A DNA stretch of 64,000 bases from Pedobacter lusitanus (GTDB lineage: Bacteria > Bacteroidota > Bacteroidia > Sphingobacteriales > Sphingobacteriaceae), in assembly GCF_040026395.1 (NCBI RefSeq), contig NZ_CP157278.1, positions 5,890,001 through 5,954,000 of the forward strand, given 5' to 3'. The notes under the pieces were generated by a model. The model saw nothing but the letters and a program-made list of their open reading frames with translations, made no database searches and was not told the origin of the DNA. Shown here piece by piece: positions 27,501 to 36,218 of the stretch. The number at the start of each line of letters is the position of its first letter. The first letter of the stretch is position 1. A program made the translations under genes and the position numbers.

Positions 27501-27970
27501 AATATGCAATAATCTTCTTGTTTTGTCTGTCAGGTTTATTTAGCCGTGGGCAGGAGCTGAAACTCAGTCAGCTCAAATCATTTATAGGTCAGCCGGTTTC
27601 GTCGGTTACCGACAGCTTAACACATCATCAATGGGTGGTTAGACCAGAATTATCAGGTGAACAGGGGAAACAGTTGTATAAAACATTTTCTTACGGAAAT
27701 CATGAATCTGAAAAATCAAAAGCACTATCCTGGTTCAGGATTCATGCCGATGATGAAGTGATTAATCAGTTATACTATCAGCTGAACGGACCTGAACCAT
27801 ATAATCTGATTCTGAAGGAAATCAAGCTTGCCGGTACAGAGAAGAAAGATACACAGGATATTGATAATAAGCAGATCAGTACCTATTATATATCAAATGA
27901 TTATATCTTTCAAACGATAACAGGTAATGATAGCTATACGGTAATGGTTATGCCCAATAAACAGCCATAA
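27497..27970 (+). CDS. Exported protein of unknown function, in the KaiB-kinase operon
   Basis: A 157-residue protein with a signal peptide (MKYAIIFLFCLSGLFSRGQ). The mature chain is polar with a mixed alpha/beta look (LSQLKSFIGQPVSSVTDSLT, INQLYYQLNGPEPYNLILKEIKLAG) and no cysteine pair or catalytic motif. I do not recognise a family. It overlaps the kinase stop by 4 bases (ATGA), so it is the third gene of the unit. An envelope protein downstream of a cytoplasmic kinase is an unusual arrangement. Confidence 0.75.
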   Translation: MKYAIIFLFCLSGLFSRGQELKLSQLKSFIGQPVSSVTDSLTHHQWVVRPELSGEQGKQLYKTFSYGNHESEKSKALSWFRIHADDEVINQLYYQLNGPEPYNLILKEIKLAGTEKKDTQDIDNKQISTYYISNDYIFQTITGNDSYTVMVMPNKQP

Positions 27971-27972
27971 TT

Positions 27973-29190
27973 CTAAAAGGCTTCCCCAAGACCAATTGAA
28001 AGTCCGGAGTATCCTTTACTCACCCCATAATCAACTGCAATATTGGTATTGGAACCTTTATTGAATTTGATTCGCATACCAGCCCCAATTGCCGGATGAA
28101 TCTTTTTAAACATATTATTCTCCGGCTCAGTCACTGAAGTTGCGTTGGCAAAAACGACAAAACCAAACAGGCCATTATCAGTAATATCCCTTCTGTATTC
28201 ACTTTCTATATAAAATAAACCTTTTCCTCTGTATCTGTTCTGGTCCATACCTCTGCCAGATCTGTTATAAGGATCCCATCCGATACTAGGCAGATTAAGA
28301 TAAGGGATGCCACTATTGAGACCTGTCCAGAAATAAGACCAGAAAGCGAGCGTATTCTGCTGATGCGGTCTGGTATTTAAAGAGATATATTTTCTGGCAT
28401 CTATATAAAGAGACTTCCAGCTGGTCTGACTTCCCATAAATTCCGGATTGGTTCTTAAAGTCATATTCAGATAACTTCCTGGTAATGGATTGATAGAATT
28501 ATTACGGGTATCATAAAGTAAGCTGAAAGATATTCCTGATGAAAAAGAATTGCTTCCCTGTTCAGTGCCCACGTTATAACCGCTAAATTTCTGCAAGCCT
28601 GGTTCAGGTGTTTTTATATTAACAAAATAGTCAAGGTTATACCCGAAACCAGCATAAAAATACGGCCTGATTTGTTTCAGTGCGCTCTGGTAAAATCTGA
28701 CATATTTATAATCAATCAGCATCTTCTGATCTTCGTGTCCTGAGCCTAAACCCCAGGTATACTGCGGGTAAACAAGGAAACGGGTGTCTCCCTGTATATT
28801 CCATGTGTTGTTTTTAAGCCATATATTTGACCTTAAAGGCAATCCAAAACGGCCTTTGAAATTCCAGTATGGAGTAAAAGTTGCGTTAGAGATATTTGTT
28901 GTTTTACGGTCTCCCAAATAAAAACCGGCACTGGTGGAAGTGATCAGTGCCCTGCCTCCACCGGGAACATTGGCACCTATCGGCAGCAATGAAAAGAAGA
29001 TCTTTTTAGGGTTTTCTCTGGTTTTGGTTCCTGGTTTTATTTTAAATAATACCTTGGCGATATCTATTAAATCCCGCTTATTTGAAGTGTCACGAACCTG
29101 ATTATTTGCTGAAATTGCATCACTTGCATTTTGTGCACTGGCATGATAAGTAATAAAAAGGAAGAAGAACAGGTAAATTGTTTTTTGCAT
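27973..29190 (-). CDS. Omp85/BamA-like outer-membrane barrel (surface antigen D15 type)
   Basis: A 405-residue protein with a signal peptide (MQKTIYLFFFLFITYHASA) and, after about 60 residues, a sixteen-strand-like barrel. The segments VYPQYTWGLGSG, YVRFYQSALKQIRPYFYAGFGYNLDY and SLLYDTRNNSINPLPGSYLNMTLR are typical of the C-terminal barrel of BamA/TamA proteins. It is much shorter than BamA and lacks POTRA repeats, so it belongs to the POTRA-less Bacteroidota group whose role (lipid or protein insertion) is unknown. Divergent from the MocR regulator. Confidence 0.85.
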   Translation of the reverse strand: MQKTIYLFFFLFITYHASAQNASDAISANNQVRDTSNKRDLIDIAKVLFKIKPGTKTRENPKKIFFSLLPIGANVPGGGRALITSTSAGFYLGDRKTTNISNATFTPYWNFKGRFGLPLRSNIWLKNNTWNIQGDTRFLVYPQYTWGLGSGHEDQKMLIDYKYVRFYQSALKQIRPYFYAGFGYNLDYFVNIKTPEPGLQKFSGYNVGTEQGSNSFSSGISFSLLYDTRNNSINPLPGSYLNMTLRTNPEFMGSQTSWKSLYIDARKYISLNTRPHQQNTLAFWSYFWTGLNSGIPYLNLPSIGWDPYNRSGRGMDQNRYRGKGLFYIESEYRRDITDNGLFGFVVFANATSVTEPENNMFKKIHPAIGAGMRIKFNKGSNTNIAVDYGVSKGYSGLSIGLGEAF

Positions 29191-29246
29191 TATACGCGAA
29201 GATTTTAGGATTTTTATATTGTTTAACCAAATGCCGTGCCGTATTG

Positions 29247-29290
29247 TTTATATAATTGAGAAAAAACTTCATTTTTCTCAATTATATAAA
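29247..29290. promoter_or_regulatory. 19-bp perfect palindrome, likely operator for the MocR gene
   Basis: The arm TTTATATAATTGAGAAAAA at 29247-29265 pairs exactly with 29272-29290 around ACTTCA. It lies between divergent genes and directly upstream of a -7-like box, covering the expected -33 region of the regulator's promoter. That position fits repression or autoregulation. The symmetry is seen; the binding protein is inferred. Confidence 0.6.
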
Positions 29291-29295
29291 ATAGT

Positions 29296-29303
29296 TACAT
29301 TTG
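29296..29303 (+). promoter_or_regulatory. Promoter -7 box (TACATTTG) for the MocR regulator
   Basis: TACATTTG matches the Bacteroidota consensus TAnnTTTG and sits about 45 bases before the ATG at 29348. The 19-bp palindrome ends 5 bases upstream. Confidence 0.5.
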
Positions 29304-29347
29304 AATACAGTCGTTTACTATTGAATATTTGCAGATACAGTTTGACT

Positions 29348-30772
29348 ATGAAACAATACCGGTACGAAACATTCACTAGTATCATTGAAGCTCAGATCAG
29401 TCAGGGAATTTATCAACCTGGTCACAAACTTCCCTCAGTAAGAGCATTAATGAAGAAGTTTTCAGTCAGTACCGGAACTGTTCAGCAGGGCTATGAATAT
29501 CTGATGATAAGGGGCCTGGTAGAAAGTATTCATAAATCAGGTTATTATGTTTCCAGTTCGCCACAACATCAGCTTATTATAAGCCCGGTAAAGAAGAAAC
29601 CTGTGGTAAGAGATGCTGTATTTAAACATAAACTGTCATTGATTACTTCGTCCGGCAGGACACAGAATACTTTAACCGGTTTCAATGTTGCTGCGCCCGG
29701 AGATCTGCTGATACCTCAGAAACTGATTCTGCGAACGATGCAGCAGGTGATCAGGGAACAGGGTGCAGGTTTACTCAGATATTATCCTTCAACCGGATCT
29801 GCAGCACTTAAAAACAGTATTTGCAAACAAGCTGCACATTATAATGCCAATTTACTGGCCGATGAGTTAATTATCACTGACGGCGCACTGCAGGCGCTGT
29901 ATATTGCATTGATGTCCACTTGCCTTGCCGGAGATACCGTTGCCGTAGAAAGCCCGTGTGTATTCTCTGTTCTTCAGGTAATCAATACTTTAAGATTAAA
30001 AGTGGTGGAGATTCCGGTCGATTTCAGTACAGGATTTGATATAGATTATCTGAAAAAAGTATGCGCGGGAACAAAGATTAAAGCGATCATCATTACACCA
30101 AATTTTCATAATCCCACAGGTATTTTATTGACTGATGACCAGAAAAAACAATTGCTTTCAGTTGCACAGTTGCACGAAATTGCGCTCATTGAAAATGATG
30201 TTTATGGAGATCTGAATTTTAATGGTAACCGGCCTTCAAATATTAAATCTTTTGATGACAGCGGTCTGGTGATGACCTATTCATCCTATGCTAAAACTCT
30301 GGCAGCCGGTATAAGGCTAGGCTGGCTGTCGGCCGGCAAATTTTTCCGGCAGGCTGAACAGGTTAAATTTTCTACAGGCAGTACAGTTTCGCCGGTATAT
30401 CAGGAGACGGTAAATAAGCTCTTGAACTCAACTAGTTATGACAGACATATCAGAACATTAAAAACTCAGTTATCAAGAAATGCTTATCATACAGTTAATA
30501 TCCTCGCTACATCTTTTCCTAAAGGAACACAGATGATCATGCCCGCGGGGGGATATAATTTATGGGTAAAACTGCCTGATTATGTTAGTATAACTGAATT
30601 TTATCTACATTGCGAACAGGTAGGCGTGAAATTTACACCAGGAGAAACCTTTTCTTTCTCTGCTGATTATAAAAGATTTTTCAGAATCGTATTTGCTGAT
30701 CAATATTCAGCAAAGCGTATTGAAGCACTGAAGCTGGCTGGCGGAGCCTCTGATAAGGATTTGTCTGTATAA
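29348..30772 (+). CDS. MocR-type GntR regulator with aminotransferase domain
   Basis: The ATG at 29348 gives 474 residues; an upstream in-frame extension from 29219 crosses the palindrome and is rejected. Residues 1-70 are a GntR winged helix (LPSVRALMKKFSVSTGTVQQGYEYL). Residues about 110-470 are a fold-type I PLP aminotransferase domain with NFHNPTG (252-258), ENDVYGDL (Asp284) and the Schiff-base Lys316 in SSYAKTLAAGIRLGWLS. MocR proteins sense PLP or amino-group compounds and often act on divergent genes. The neighbouring divergent gene is an Omp85-like barrel and the gene downstream is a GNAT protein. Regulated metabolite unknown. Confidence 0.92.
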   Translation: MKQYRYETFTSIIEAQISQGIYQPGHKLPSVRALMKKFSVSTGTVQQGYEYLMIRGLVESIHKSGYYVSSSPQHQLIISPVKKKPVVRDAVFKHKLSLITSSGRTQNTLTGFNVAAPGDLLIPQKLILRTMQQVIREQGAGLLRYYPSTGSAALKNSICKQAAHYNANLLADELIITDGALQALYIALMSTCLAGDTVAVESPCVFSVLQVINTLRLKVVEIPVDFSTGFDIDYLKKVCAGTKIKAIIITPNFHNPTGILLTDDQKKQLLSVAQLHEIALIENDVYGDLNFNGNRPSNIKSFDDSGLVMTYSSYAKTLAAGIRLGWLSAGKFFRQAEQVKFSTGSTVSPVYQETVNKLLNSTSYDRHIRTLKTQLSRNAYHTVNILATSFPKGTQMIMPAGGYNLWVKLPDYVSITEFYLHCEQVGVKFTPGETFSFSADYKRFFRIVFADQYSAKRIEALKLAGGASDKDLSV

Positions 30773-30854
30773 ATCTGTATGGGTTATTTTGTGAAAATGT
30801 GTATCGGTGCGGGTCTGCAGCGATGATTAATTTTGCTCCCATAAATTTTACACC

Positions 30855-31373
30855 ATGGATCAAAAGATAATCACAAAATTCAAAGTAGCAACTGATGACG
30901 CCATTAACGAATTATTATACCTTACCAAAGCAATCACTATAGAAAAATACGCTGGTTTTGTTGCCAGCGATGTCATTGAGCGTTATATAGCTGACAGATA
31001 TCATGATAAACAATTAATTGATGAAATGAACAGTTTTGGCAATCAATGGTTAGTTGTTTATGCTGATGGATTAGCGGCAGGATATGCTTTTCTGACTACT
31101 CAGGGAAAACGCCCCAGGCTACTGGAGAATAAAAAAGCCATCTGTATTGCCGATTTTGGTGTTTTACAAAGCCACTTATCCGGTGCTGCCAGACAATCTT
31201 TAATGGATAAATGTCTGTCCATTGGAAAAAGTTATGAAGCAATATGGTTTAATGAACAAAATGATAGTCCACTATTATCTTTTTTTGAGGATCACAGCTT
31301 TATCAAAATGAATGAAGATCATTTTTTGATTCATCCGGATCTCAAAATGGCTTGTCTAATCAGAGAGAACTAA
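30855..31373 (+). CDS. GNAT-family N-acetyltransferase
   Basis: A 172-residue protein with the pattern of the GCN5 fold: N-terminal helices, strand QWLVVYADGLAAGYAFLTT, the strand AICIADFGVLQSHLSGAARQSLMDKCLSIGKS around the acetyl-CoA site, and an ending FFEDHSFIKMNEDHFLI. The usual Q/RxxGxG/A loop is weak (SGAARQ). Substrate cannot be inferred. It lies 82 bases after the MocR gene on the same strand and may be in its unit; a terminator follows. Confidence 0.78.
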   Translation: MDQKIITKFKVATDDAINELLYLTKAITIEKYAGFVASDVIERYIADRYHDKQLIDEMNSFGNQWLVVYADGLAAGYAFLTTQGKRPRLLENKKAICIADFGVLQSHLSGAARQSLMDKCLSIGKSYEAIWFNEQNDSPLLSFFEDHSFIKMNEDHFLIHPDLKMACLIREN

Positions 31374-31375
31374 CA

Positions 31376-31434
31376 GATACCGGGTTAACTTACAAAAACG
31401 CATGATATATTTTTGTAAGTTAACAACTGGTATC
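31376..31434. terminator. Convergent terminator hairpin after the GNAT gene
   Basis: GTTAACTTACAAAAA at 31384-31398 pairs perfectly with TTTTTGTAAGTTAAC at 31410-31424 (11-base loop). Outer bases GATACC (31376-31381) and GGTATC (31429-31434) extend the stem. It separates convergent genes. Confidence 0.78.
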
Positions 31435-31439
31435 GCGCA

Positions 31440-31832
31440 TCAGACTCTTGATCCCAGATCACGGTCTTTGGGATCTCCGCTGAGCAGACAGGTAAGCTCA
31501 TTACAGTAACATAACCGGTTCCCGCTGAAACGAAACTCGCCAATTACCTGAACCAGACCTTTTCTTTCCTCTTTTGTTGTTCCGCTTACCAGATGATTGG
31601 AAAAAACTGTATGATCTTCCTGTACCAGGGTCAGCACATCAATCTTAATCTCCGGCATATCTTTTTTCAGGACTTTCATATGTTGATTAAACTCTTCAAA
31701 ATATAATGTTTTGCCATCAACGTATTGAACATAGTCCGGGCTAAAGTGCTTTTTTATCAGCTCTTCCTGATATAGCGGATTCTCCAGAACCTCCGAAAAA
31801 ATCTCTTTTAAACGTGATTTATAGTCTGTCAT
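31440..31832 (-). CDS. SnoaL/NTF2-like small protein
   Basis: A 130-residue cytoplasmic protein with the cone-shaped alpha+beta pattern of SnoaL-like/NTF2 domains: helices RLKEIFSEVLENPLYQEELIKKHF, strand DYVQYVDGKTLYFEEF, and later strands DVLTLVQEDHTVFSNHLVSGTTKEE and FRFSGNRLCYCNELT. Family members include polyketide cyclases, isomerases and many binding proteins with unknown ligands. There is no signal peptide and no partner gene. Confidence 0.75.
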   Translation of the reverse strand: MTDYKSRLKEIFSEVLENPLYQEELIKKHFSPDYVQYVDGKTLYFEEFNQHMKVLKKDMPEIKIDVLTLVQEDHTVFSNHLVSGTTKEERKGLVQVIGEFRFSGNRLCYCNELTCLLSGDPKDRDLGSRV

Positions 31833-32031
31833 TTTTATTGTTTTTTATCCTTCAAAACTATAAATGGATAATCTGCTGACAATAGTATATAACTGGCAAT
31901 GATTGGACTATTCACGGATACGGACAACAGGACACGGTGGACGCAAAGAGATTTATGTTGGAAGGGGTCTGAGCATAGGGTAAAATGGATGATATGGCTT
32001 CGTATTTCAGTTACTGCCTGTAAAAGCCAGT

Positions 32032-33183
32032 TTACTGCTGATGTTTTCTGCGGTATTCAGTAGGCGTAAGGCTGGTATATTTCCTGAAAGAAGCATTAAA
32101 CGATGATTTTGAATTAAAACCTATTTCGTATAAAATTTCAAGAATGGTCAGGTTACTTCTGGCCGGATCTTTCAGTATCCGCATTGCCTTTTCAATACGG
32201 TACTCATTTACAAAATCAAAAAAATGCTGATCCAGCTGATTGTTGATGAGTATAGATAAATCGCGTACGGGCATTTCCAGCTGATCTGCGAGATCCTGAA
32301 TGGTCAGTGATGGCTCCAGATATGGTTCCTGCAGAGTCATATAGTTTCTGATTTTCAGAATATCTTTATTATTCTCCGGGATTACTGCTTCTTTAGGCTG
32401 CTGTTTTTTGTTCGGAGATATTGGTGTCAGGCTTTCTGCCGGCTCAGTTTTAGAGTCTATACCTCTGAACAGATCCGGGCTATACAGCGCTTTTAATACA
32501 AACCAGCATAAAATAAATACTGCATTAACCCCGACAATAATCTGTGCCCCGTTAAAAATATCACGACTGCTGATATACATTAACAAGTCTTTAAGTGTGA
32601 CTATTGAATGCACTATAATTATAACAACAGTAAGCTGAAACAGCCATTTATAAGTAATAGTTGTATTATCTGCATAATTTTCCAGATATATCTTTCTGTA
32701 CTTTTTTAATACCAGTAAAATGGCAATAACATAAAATATAAACTGAAGATGCCCCAGTACAGAAAATATTTTTCGTGCTTCGGAATCTCCATAATATGTA
32801 ATGAAATGGGTCTTTGCCGTCAAATCTGCAAGATATACCTTTGGTAATAAGAATAGATTATAAAGTAGAAAAGGAATAGCATGCAGCAGGTGTTTGATTT
32901 TTAAATGGAAATCAGAAAAACATACAGATAGGGCATATAAAAAAAACACCGGATTGATCAGCCAGGAAACCGACCATCTGAATACCTCCAGATCTGGGTG
33001 ATTTTTCGTAATATGGTAGATAAACCATCCGCTAAGATCAATTGCATTAAGAATGATAAAAGCTGCCAGCAGGAAATTGCCCAGTTTGTTTTTAGTAGGA
33101 ACTGTTAAGAGAAAGAATGCTAAAAGTAAGGAGACGAAAACAGCAATTACACTGATAATACTTATTAGATTACTACTCTCCAT
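32032..33183 (-). CDS. Membrane-anchored AraC-family regulator
   Basis: A 383-residue protein with about seven hydrophobic helices in residues 5-230, then a linker rich in Pro, Lys and Glu (235-275), and an AraC DNA-binding domain (about 280-383; LTIQDLADQLEMPVRDLSILIN, TILEILYEIGFNSKSSFNASFRKYTSLTPTEYR). This type is common in Bacteroidota, where the membrane part probably senses an envelope or external signal and the AraC part binds DNA from the membrane. Target genes unknown; the next gene upstream (metallophosphoesterase) is on the same strand. Confidence 0.9.
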   Translation of the reverse strand: MESSNLISIISVIAVFVSLLLAFFLLTVPTKNKLGNFLLAAFIILNAIDLSGWFIYHITKNHPDLEVFRWSVSWLINPVFFLYALSVCFSDFHLKIKHLLHAIPFLLYNLFLLPKVYLADLTAKTHFITYYGDSEARKIFSVLGHLQFIFYVIAILLVLKKYRKIYLENYADNTTITYKWLFQLTVVIIIVHSIVTLKDLLMYISSRDIFNGAQIIVGVNAVFILCWFVLKALYSPDLFRGIDSKTEPAESLTPISPNKKQQPKEAVIPENNKDILKIRNYMTLQEPYLEPSLTIQDLADQLEMPVRDLSILINNQLDQHFFDFVNEYRIEKAMRILKDPARSNLTILEILYEIGFNSKSSFNASFRKYTSLTPTEYRRKHQQ

Positions 33184-33269
33184 CTGGTTATAACTGATTT
33201 TAACTGACCTAAAGTAAATATATTATTTTAATCAGGCTGCTATAAAATGGCAGGTTGATCGAAATAATA

Positions 33270-34013
33270 TTAATCCATTAAAAAGGAGGCGTAAAAATCA
33301 GGGATACCACTTTCCTGAATCCCGCTGATTACTTTATTAACCGGATATTCCAGTTTAATCAGTTCAGGTTTTATTCCATCTTCACTTATAGCTATTAAAA
33401 GATAAGTCGCCAGAGGTTTTCCTTCTTTTGATCTGCCCACGGAGCCACAATTGATTACCACCTGATCAGAATCGTTATTTTTTGAAGGAATTGTTCTGAT
33501 ATAAGATAGATGGGTATGACCCATAACCAGTATATCTGCCTGATGTGAAGTTAGCATTTCGTCAATATCATTAGGATCATGATCTTCATAAATATATTCC
33601 TCGTTACTTCTTGTACTGCCATGTACCAAAAGCATAGTTATCTGATTTTTACGGAGCTTAAAAGTAATACTGATCTGAGCAGGCAGGCCAGCCAGGTATT
33701 TTCTGTTTTCTTCTCTGATTGTGTTTTTGGTATAATTAATCGCAGTAATTCTGGCTTTGGTTTCCTCCTTGGTGTGTTTACCAAGAGGGATAATTTCATG
33801 ATTGAATGCAATTCTTTCATCATGATTACCCATCAGACAGGAAATTTGCAGCCCCTTGACTATTTCAATAACCTCATTAGTCCATGGAGCAAAATCTACC
33901 AGATCACCCAGACAATATATCTGGTCAGCTTTCCGTTTTTCAATATCATTCAGCACAGCTTGTAAAGCGGGCAGATTTCCATGAACATCACTGAAAATTG
34001 CAATCAGACTCAT
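33270..34013 (-). CDS. Metallophosphoesterase (calcineurin-like, YfcE/MJ0936 type)
   Basis: A 247-residue enzyme with the dimetal signatures in order: FSDVHGN (Asp9, His11), GDLVD, GNHDE and GHTHLSYI. These fit the YfcE-like subgroup of bacterial phosphodiesterases or phosphatases acting in the cytoplasm. A conserved NCGSVGRSKEGKP segment follows. Substrate unknown. Its start overlaps the stop of the upstream MFS gene by 4 bases, so the two are co-translated. Confidence 0.9.
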   Translation of the reverse strand: MSLIAIFSDVHGNLPALQAVLNDIEKRKADQIYCLGDLVDFAPWTNEVIEIVKGLQISCLMGNHDERIAFNHEIIPLGKHTKEETKARITAINYTKNTIREENRKYLAGLPAQISITFKLRKNQITMLLVHGSTRSNEEYIYEDHDPNDIDEMLTSHQADILVMGHTHLSYIRTIPSKNNDSDQVVINCGSVGRSKEGKPLATYLLIAISEDGIKPELIKLEYPVNKVISGIQESGIPDFYASFLMD

Positions 34014-35182
34014 GATTTATACCGTTTGGAGATAATTACAATTAACATAGCGATACAACCCCATAACAGCATCTGAGAAGTTGAAAGACTCCATTGTCCC
34101 AGTTTCCAGCTTAACAGGCCGAAATAGGTGCCGACAGCAGCACCTATAAAGTACATAGTCATGTAGATGGTATTCAGGCGGCTGTGTGCATCCTCATGAA
34201 GGCTGTAAATTCTTGTGAAATTGGTAATTTGCGTAGCCTGAACACCAATATCCAGAAAGAATACACTAACAATTAAAACTGGTATGGAATAGGGGAAGAT
34301 TTTAATGAGCAGGATACTTCCTATGATCATAGAGACCGTTAGTAGCAGAGAATTGTAAACATTGCCTTTATCTGCAAGTTTACCAAAGTAAGGTGCTACC
34401 AATGCTCCCCCAATGGCAATCAGGCCGAACATACCAATGGTTCCGGTATGATAATTTAATGGCGCACTGCTTAAGTGGAAGGTTAACGTAGTCCAGAAAG
34501 AACAGAATACGCCAAAGGTAAAAGCACCTAACAATGCTGCCTGTCTTAAAACTCTGTATTCTTTGACCAGGGCAAGTGTGGATTTTAGCAAACTGATATA
34601 ACTGCCTTTAAATTTAGGAGTTACCTCTGGCAGGTATAATTTTAGCAAAATACCCATGGTCAATACCATTAAAGCAGATATAGCGTATACATATCTCCAT
34701 CCAAGCCATTCGGTAATCAAACCACTCAATACCCTGGCGCCCAGTATACCTACCAGTATACCGCTAAAAACCTGTCCTACATTTTTACCCCGGTTATGTT
34801 TTCCTAAAGTTGCAGCCATAGGTAAGATAATCTGAGCGGGAGTAGAGAAAAGGCCAATCAGGAAACTGAGTACGCAGATTACAGTAAGTGTGGACGAAAA
34901 AGCAAAAAGAATCAGCGTAAGCGTCAGCAAACCTGAAAGAAGCAGAATGAGATTTTTGCGGTTTAATTTATCGCCTAATGGCAGTAAAAAAAACATTCCA
35001 AGACCATAACCCAATTGAGAAAGCATAGAGATTTTGCCTATCTGGCTTTCACTTACGTGTAAGGCTTGTCCGATTTCATTTAAGATAGGCTGATTATAAT
35101 AAATATTGGCAACTATAACTCCTGCAGATACCGCCATTAATGGAATAATAGCCGGATGCAGGTTTGATTTTTCTGATGTCAT
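34010..35182 (-). CDS. MFS efflux-type transporter (DHA1 family)
   Basis: A 390-residue membrane protein with twelve hydrophobic segments. Loop 2-3 has GDKLNRKNLILL and the N-terminal YYNQPILNEIG motif typical of the drug/sugar exporter group found in AraJ-like permeases. Substrate cannot be read. The divergent AraC-type gene at 35271 is a likely regulator, and a promoter fits between them. The next gene on the same strand overlaps by 4 bases and is a phosphoesterase. Confidence 0.88.
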   Translation of the reverse strand: MTSEKSNLHPAIIPLMAVSAGVIVANIYYNQPILNEIGQALHVSESQIGKISMLSQLGYGLGMFFLLPLGDKLNRKNLILLLSGLLTLTLILFAFSSTLTVICVLSFLIGLFSTPAQIILPMAATLGKHNRGKNVGQVFSGILVGILGARVLSGLITEWLGWRYVYAISALMVLTMGILLKLYLPEVTPKFKGSYISLLKSTLALVKEYRVLRQAALLGAFTFGVFCSFWTTLTFHLSSAPLNYHTGTIGMFGLIAIGGALVAPYFGKLADKGNVYNSLLLTVSMIIGSILLIKIFPYSIPVLIVSVFFLDIGVQATQITNFTRIYSLHEDAHSRLNTIYMTMYFIGAAVGTYFGLLSWKLGQWSLSTSQMLLWGCIAMLIVIISKRYKS

Positions 35183-35201
35183 GTGTTTTTTAATCTGGAT
35201 A

Positions 35202-35229
35202 CAAACATACCATTTGAAGGCGTTAACAA
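35202..35229 (-). promoter_or_regulatory. Bacteroidota-type promoter for the MFS gene
   Basis: On the minus strand, TTG (35229-35227), 17 bases, then TATGTTTG (35209-35202), which fits the TTG-N17-23-TAnnTTTG pattern. The start would be about 15 bases before the MFS ATG. On the plus strand TATATTTG at 35247-35254 could serve the AraC gene, but no good upstream TTG is present. Confidence 0.55.
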
Positions 35230-35270
35230 ATTGTATATTTAACCGGTATATTTGTAAAAAAAAATATTAA

Positions 35271-36119
35271 TTGGAACGATTTATTCAGCATGAGCCACTT
35301 TTTATCAGACATTTTACCACAGAAGTCTGGCCATATCCGGTGCATAATCATAATCACTTTGAACTGATGTATATCCATTCGGGAAGTGGTTATCATGAAC
35401 TGAATGGAGAAGTTAACCCTTATAATGGCAGATGTATGTTTTTATTGGCTCCGGCCGATTATCATATCCTGAATATTCAGGAAAAAACGGAGTTCAGTGT
35501 TTTGAAATTCAGTAATGTTTATCTGGATGGAGCAACAGATGAGTCTGTTAAAAATGAATGGAATAAGCTGATTGATCATTTGCTGGTAATTAGCAACGCC
35601 TATGATTCCTGTCTGGTTAAGTCTGCAGATGAACTGGATAAAATTGATCATATTATACGGATGGTTGTAAGAGAGTGGGAGGATAGTAATACTTCAAATG
35701 AGGTTATTTTTTATTTAATCCGCAGTGTTTTTGCACTGATTAAAAGAAATGCTCTTCATCAGATGATTCCTGGCAATTTATCAAATGGGAATTTATTTAT
35801 TGATATAATGAACTATATCCATGTAAATATTCAAATTCCTGAAAAGCTGCGGTTAAGTTCCTTATCAAAACAATTTAACCTCTCTCCAAACCATTTAAGC
35901 AGCTTGTTTAAACAACAAATGGGGGCTTCTATTAAAAAATATATTGACGATTATAAATTTAAGCTGATTGAAAACCGGCTGAGATATAGCGGTTTGATGC
36001 TGAAAGAAATCAGCAATGAGTTTGGCTTTACAGATTTGAGTCATTTGAATAAATTTATGAAAAACAGAATAGGTGTCAGCCCTAAAGATCTCAGAAAGAA
36101 TCCGGGGAGTGATATATAG
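35271..36119 (+). CDS. AraC-family regulator with N-terminal cupin
   Basis: A 282-residue protein whose only reasonable start is TTG at 35271, because an in-frame TAA lies directly upstream and the next Met is well inside the cupin domain. Residues 1-90 form the cupin sensor (WPYPVHNHNHFELMYIHSGSGYHEL, then GRCMFLLAPADYHIL), and residues about 185-282 hold two helix-turn-helix motifs (LRLSSLSKQFNLSPNHLSSLFK; LKEISNEFGFTDLSHLNKFMK). The sensed ligand is unknown; the histidines of HNHNHFE could hold a sugar or small molecule. It is divergent from the MFS/phosphoesterase operon, the probable target. Confidence 0.88.
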   Translation: MERFIQHEPLFIRHFTTEVWPYPVHNHNHFELMYIHSGSGYHELNGEVNPYNGRCMFLLAPADYHILNIQEKTEFSVLKFSNVYLDGATDESVKNEWNKLIDHLLVISNAYDSCLVKSADELDKIDHIIRMVVREWEDSNTSNEVIFYLIRSVFALIKRNALHQMIPGNLSNGNLFIDIMNYIHVNIQIPEKLRLSSLSKQFNLSPNHLSSLFKQQMGASIKKYIDDYKFKLIENRLRYSGLMLKEISNEFGFTDLSHLNKFMKNRIGVSPKDLRKNPGSDI

Positions 36120-36218
36120 TTCTCAGGTCAGTCTCATTTCATAGATTTTCTTACAGACTGTTGATGACAGAGATTCGTAATCCCTTTGATACCTTCGCGG
36201 TAACATAAAAATAACCAG

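Noticed and set aside
29219-29347. N-terminal extension of the MocR protein
   Set aside because: It would cover the palindrome and promoter box and lacks the winged-helix pattern.
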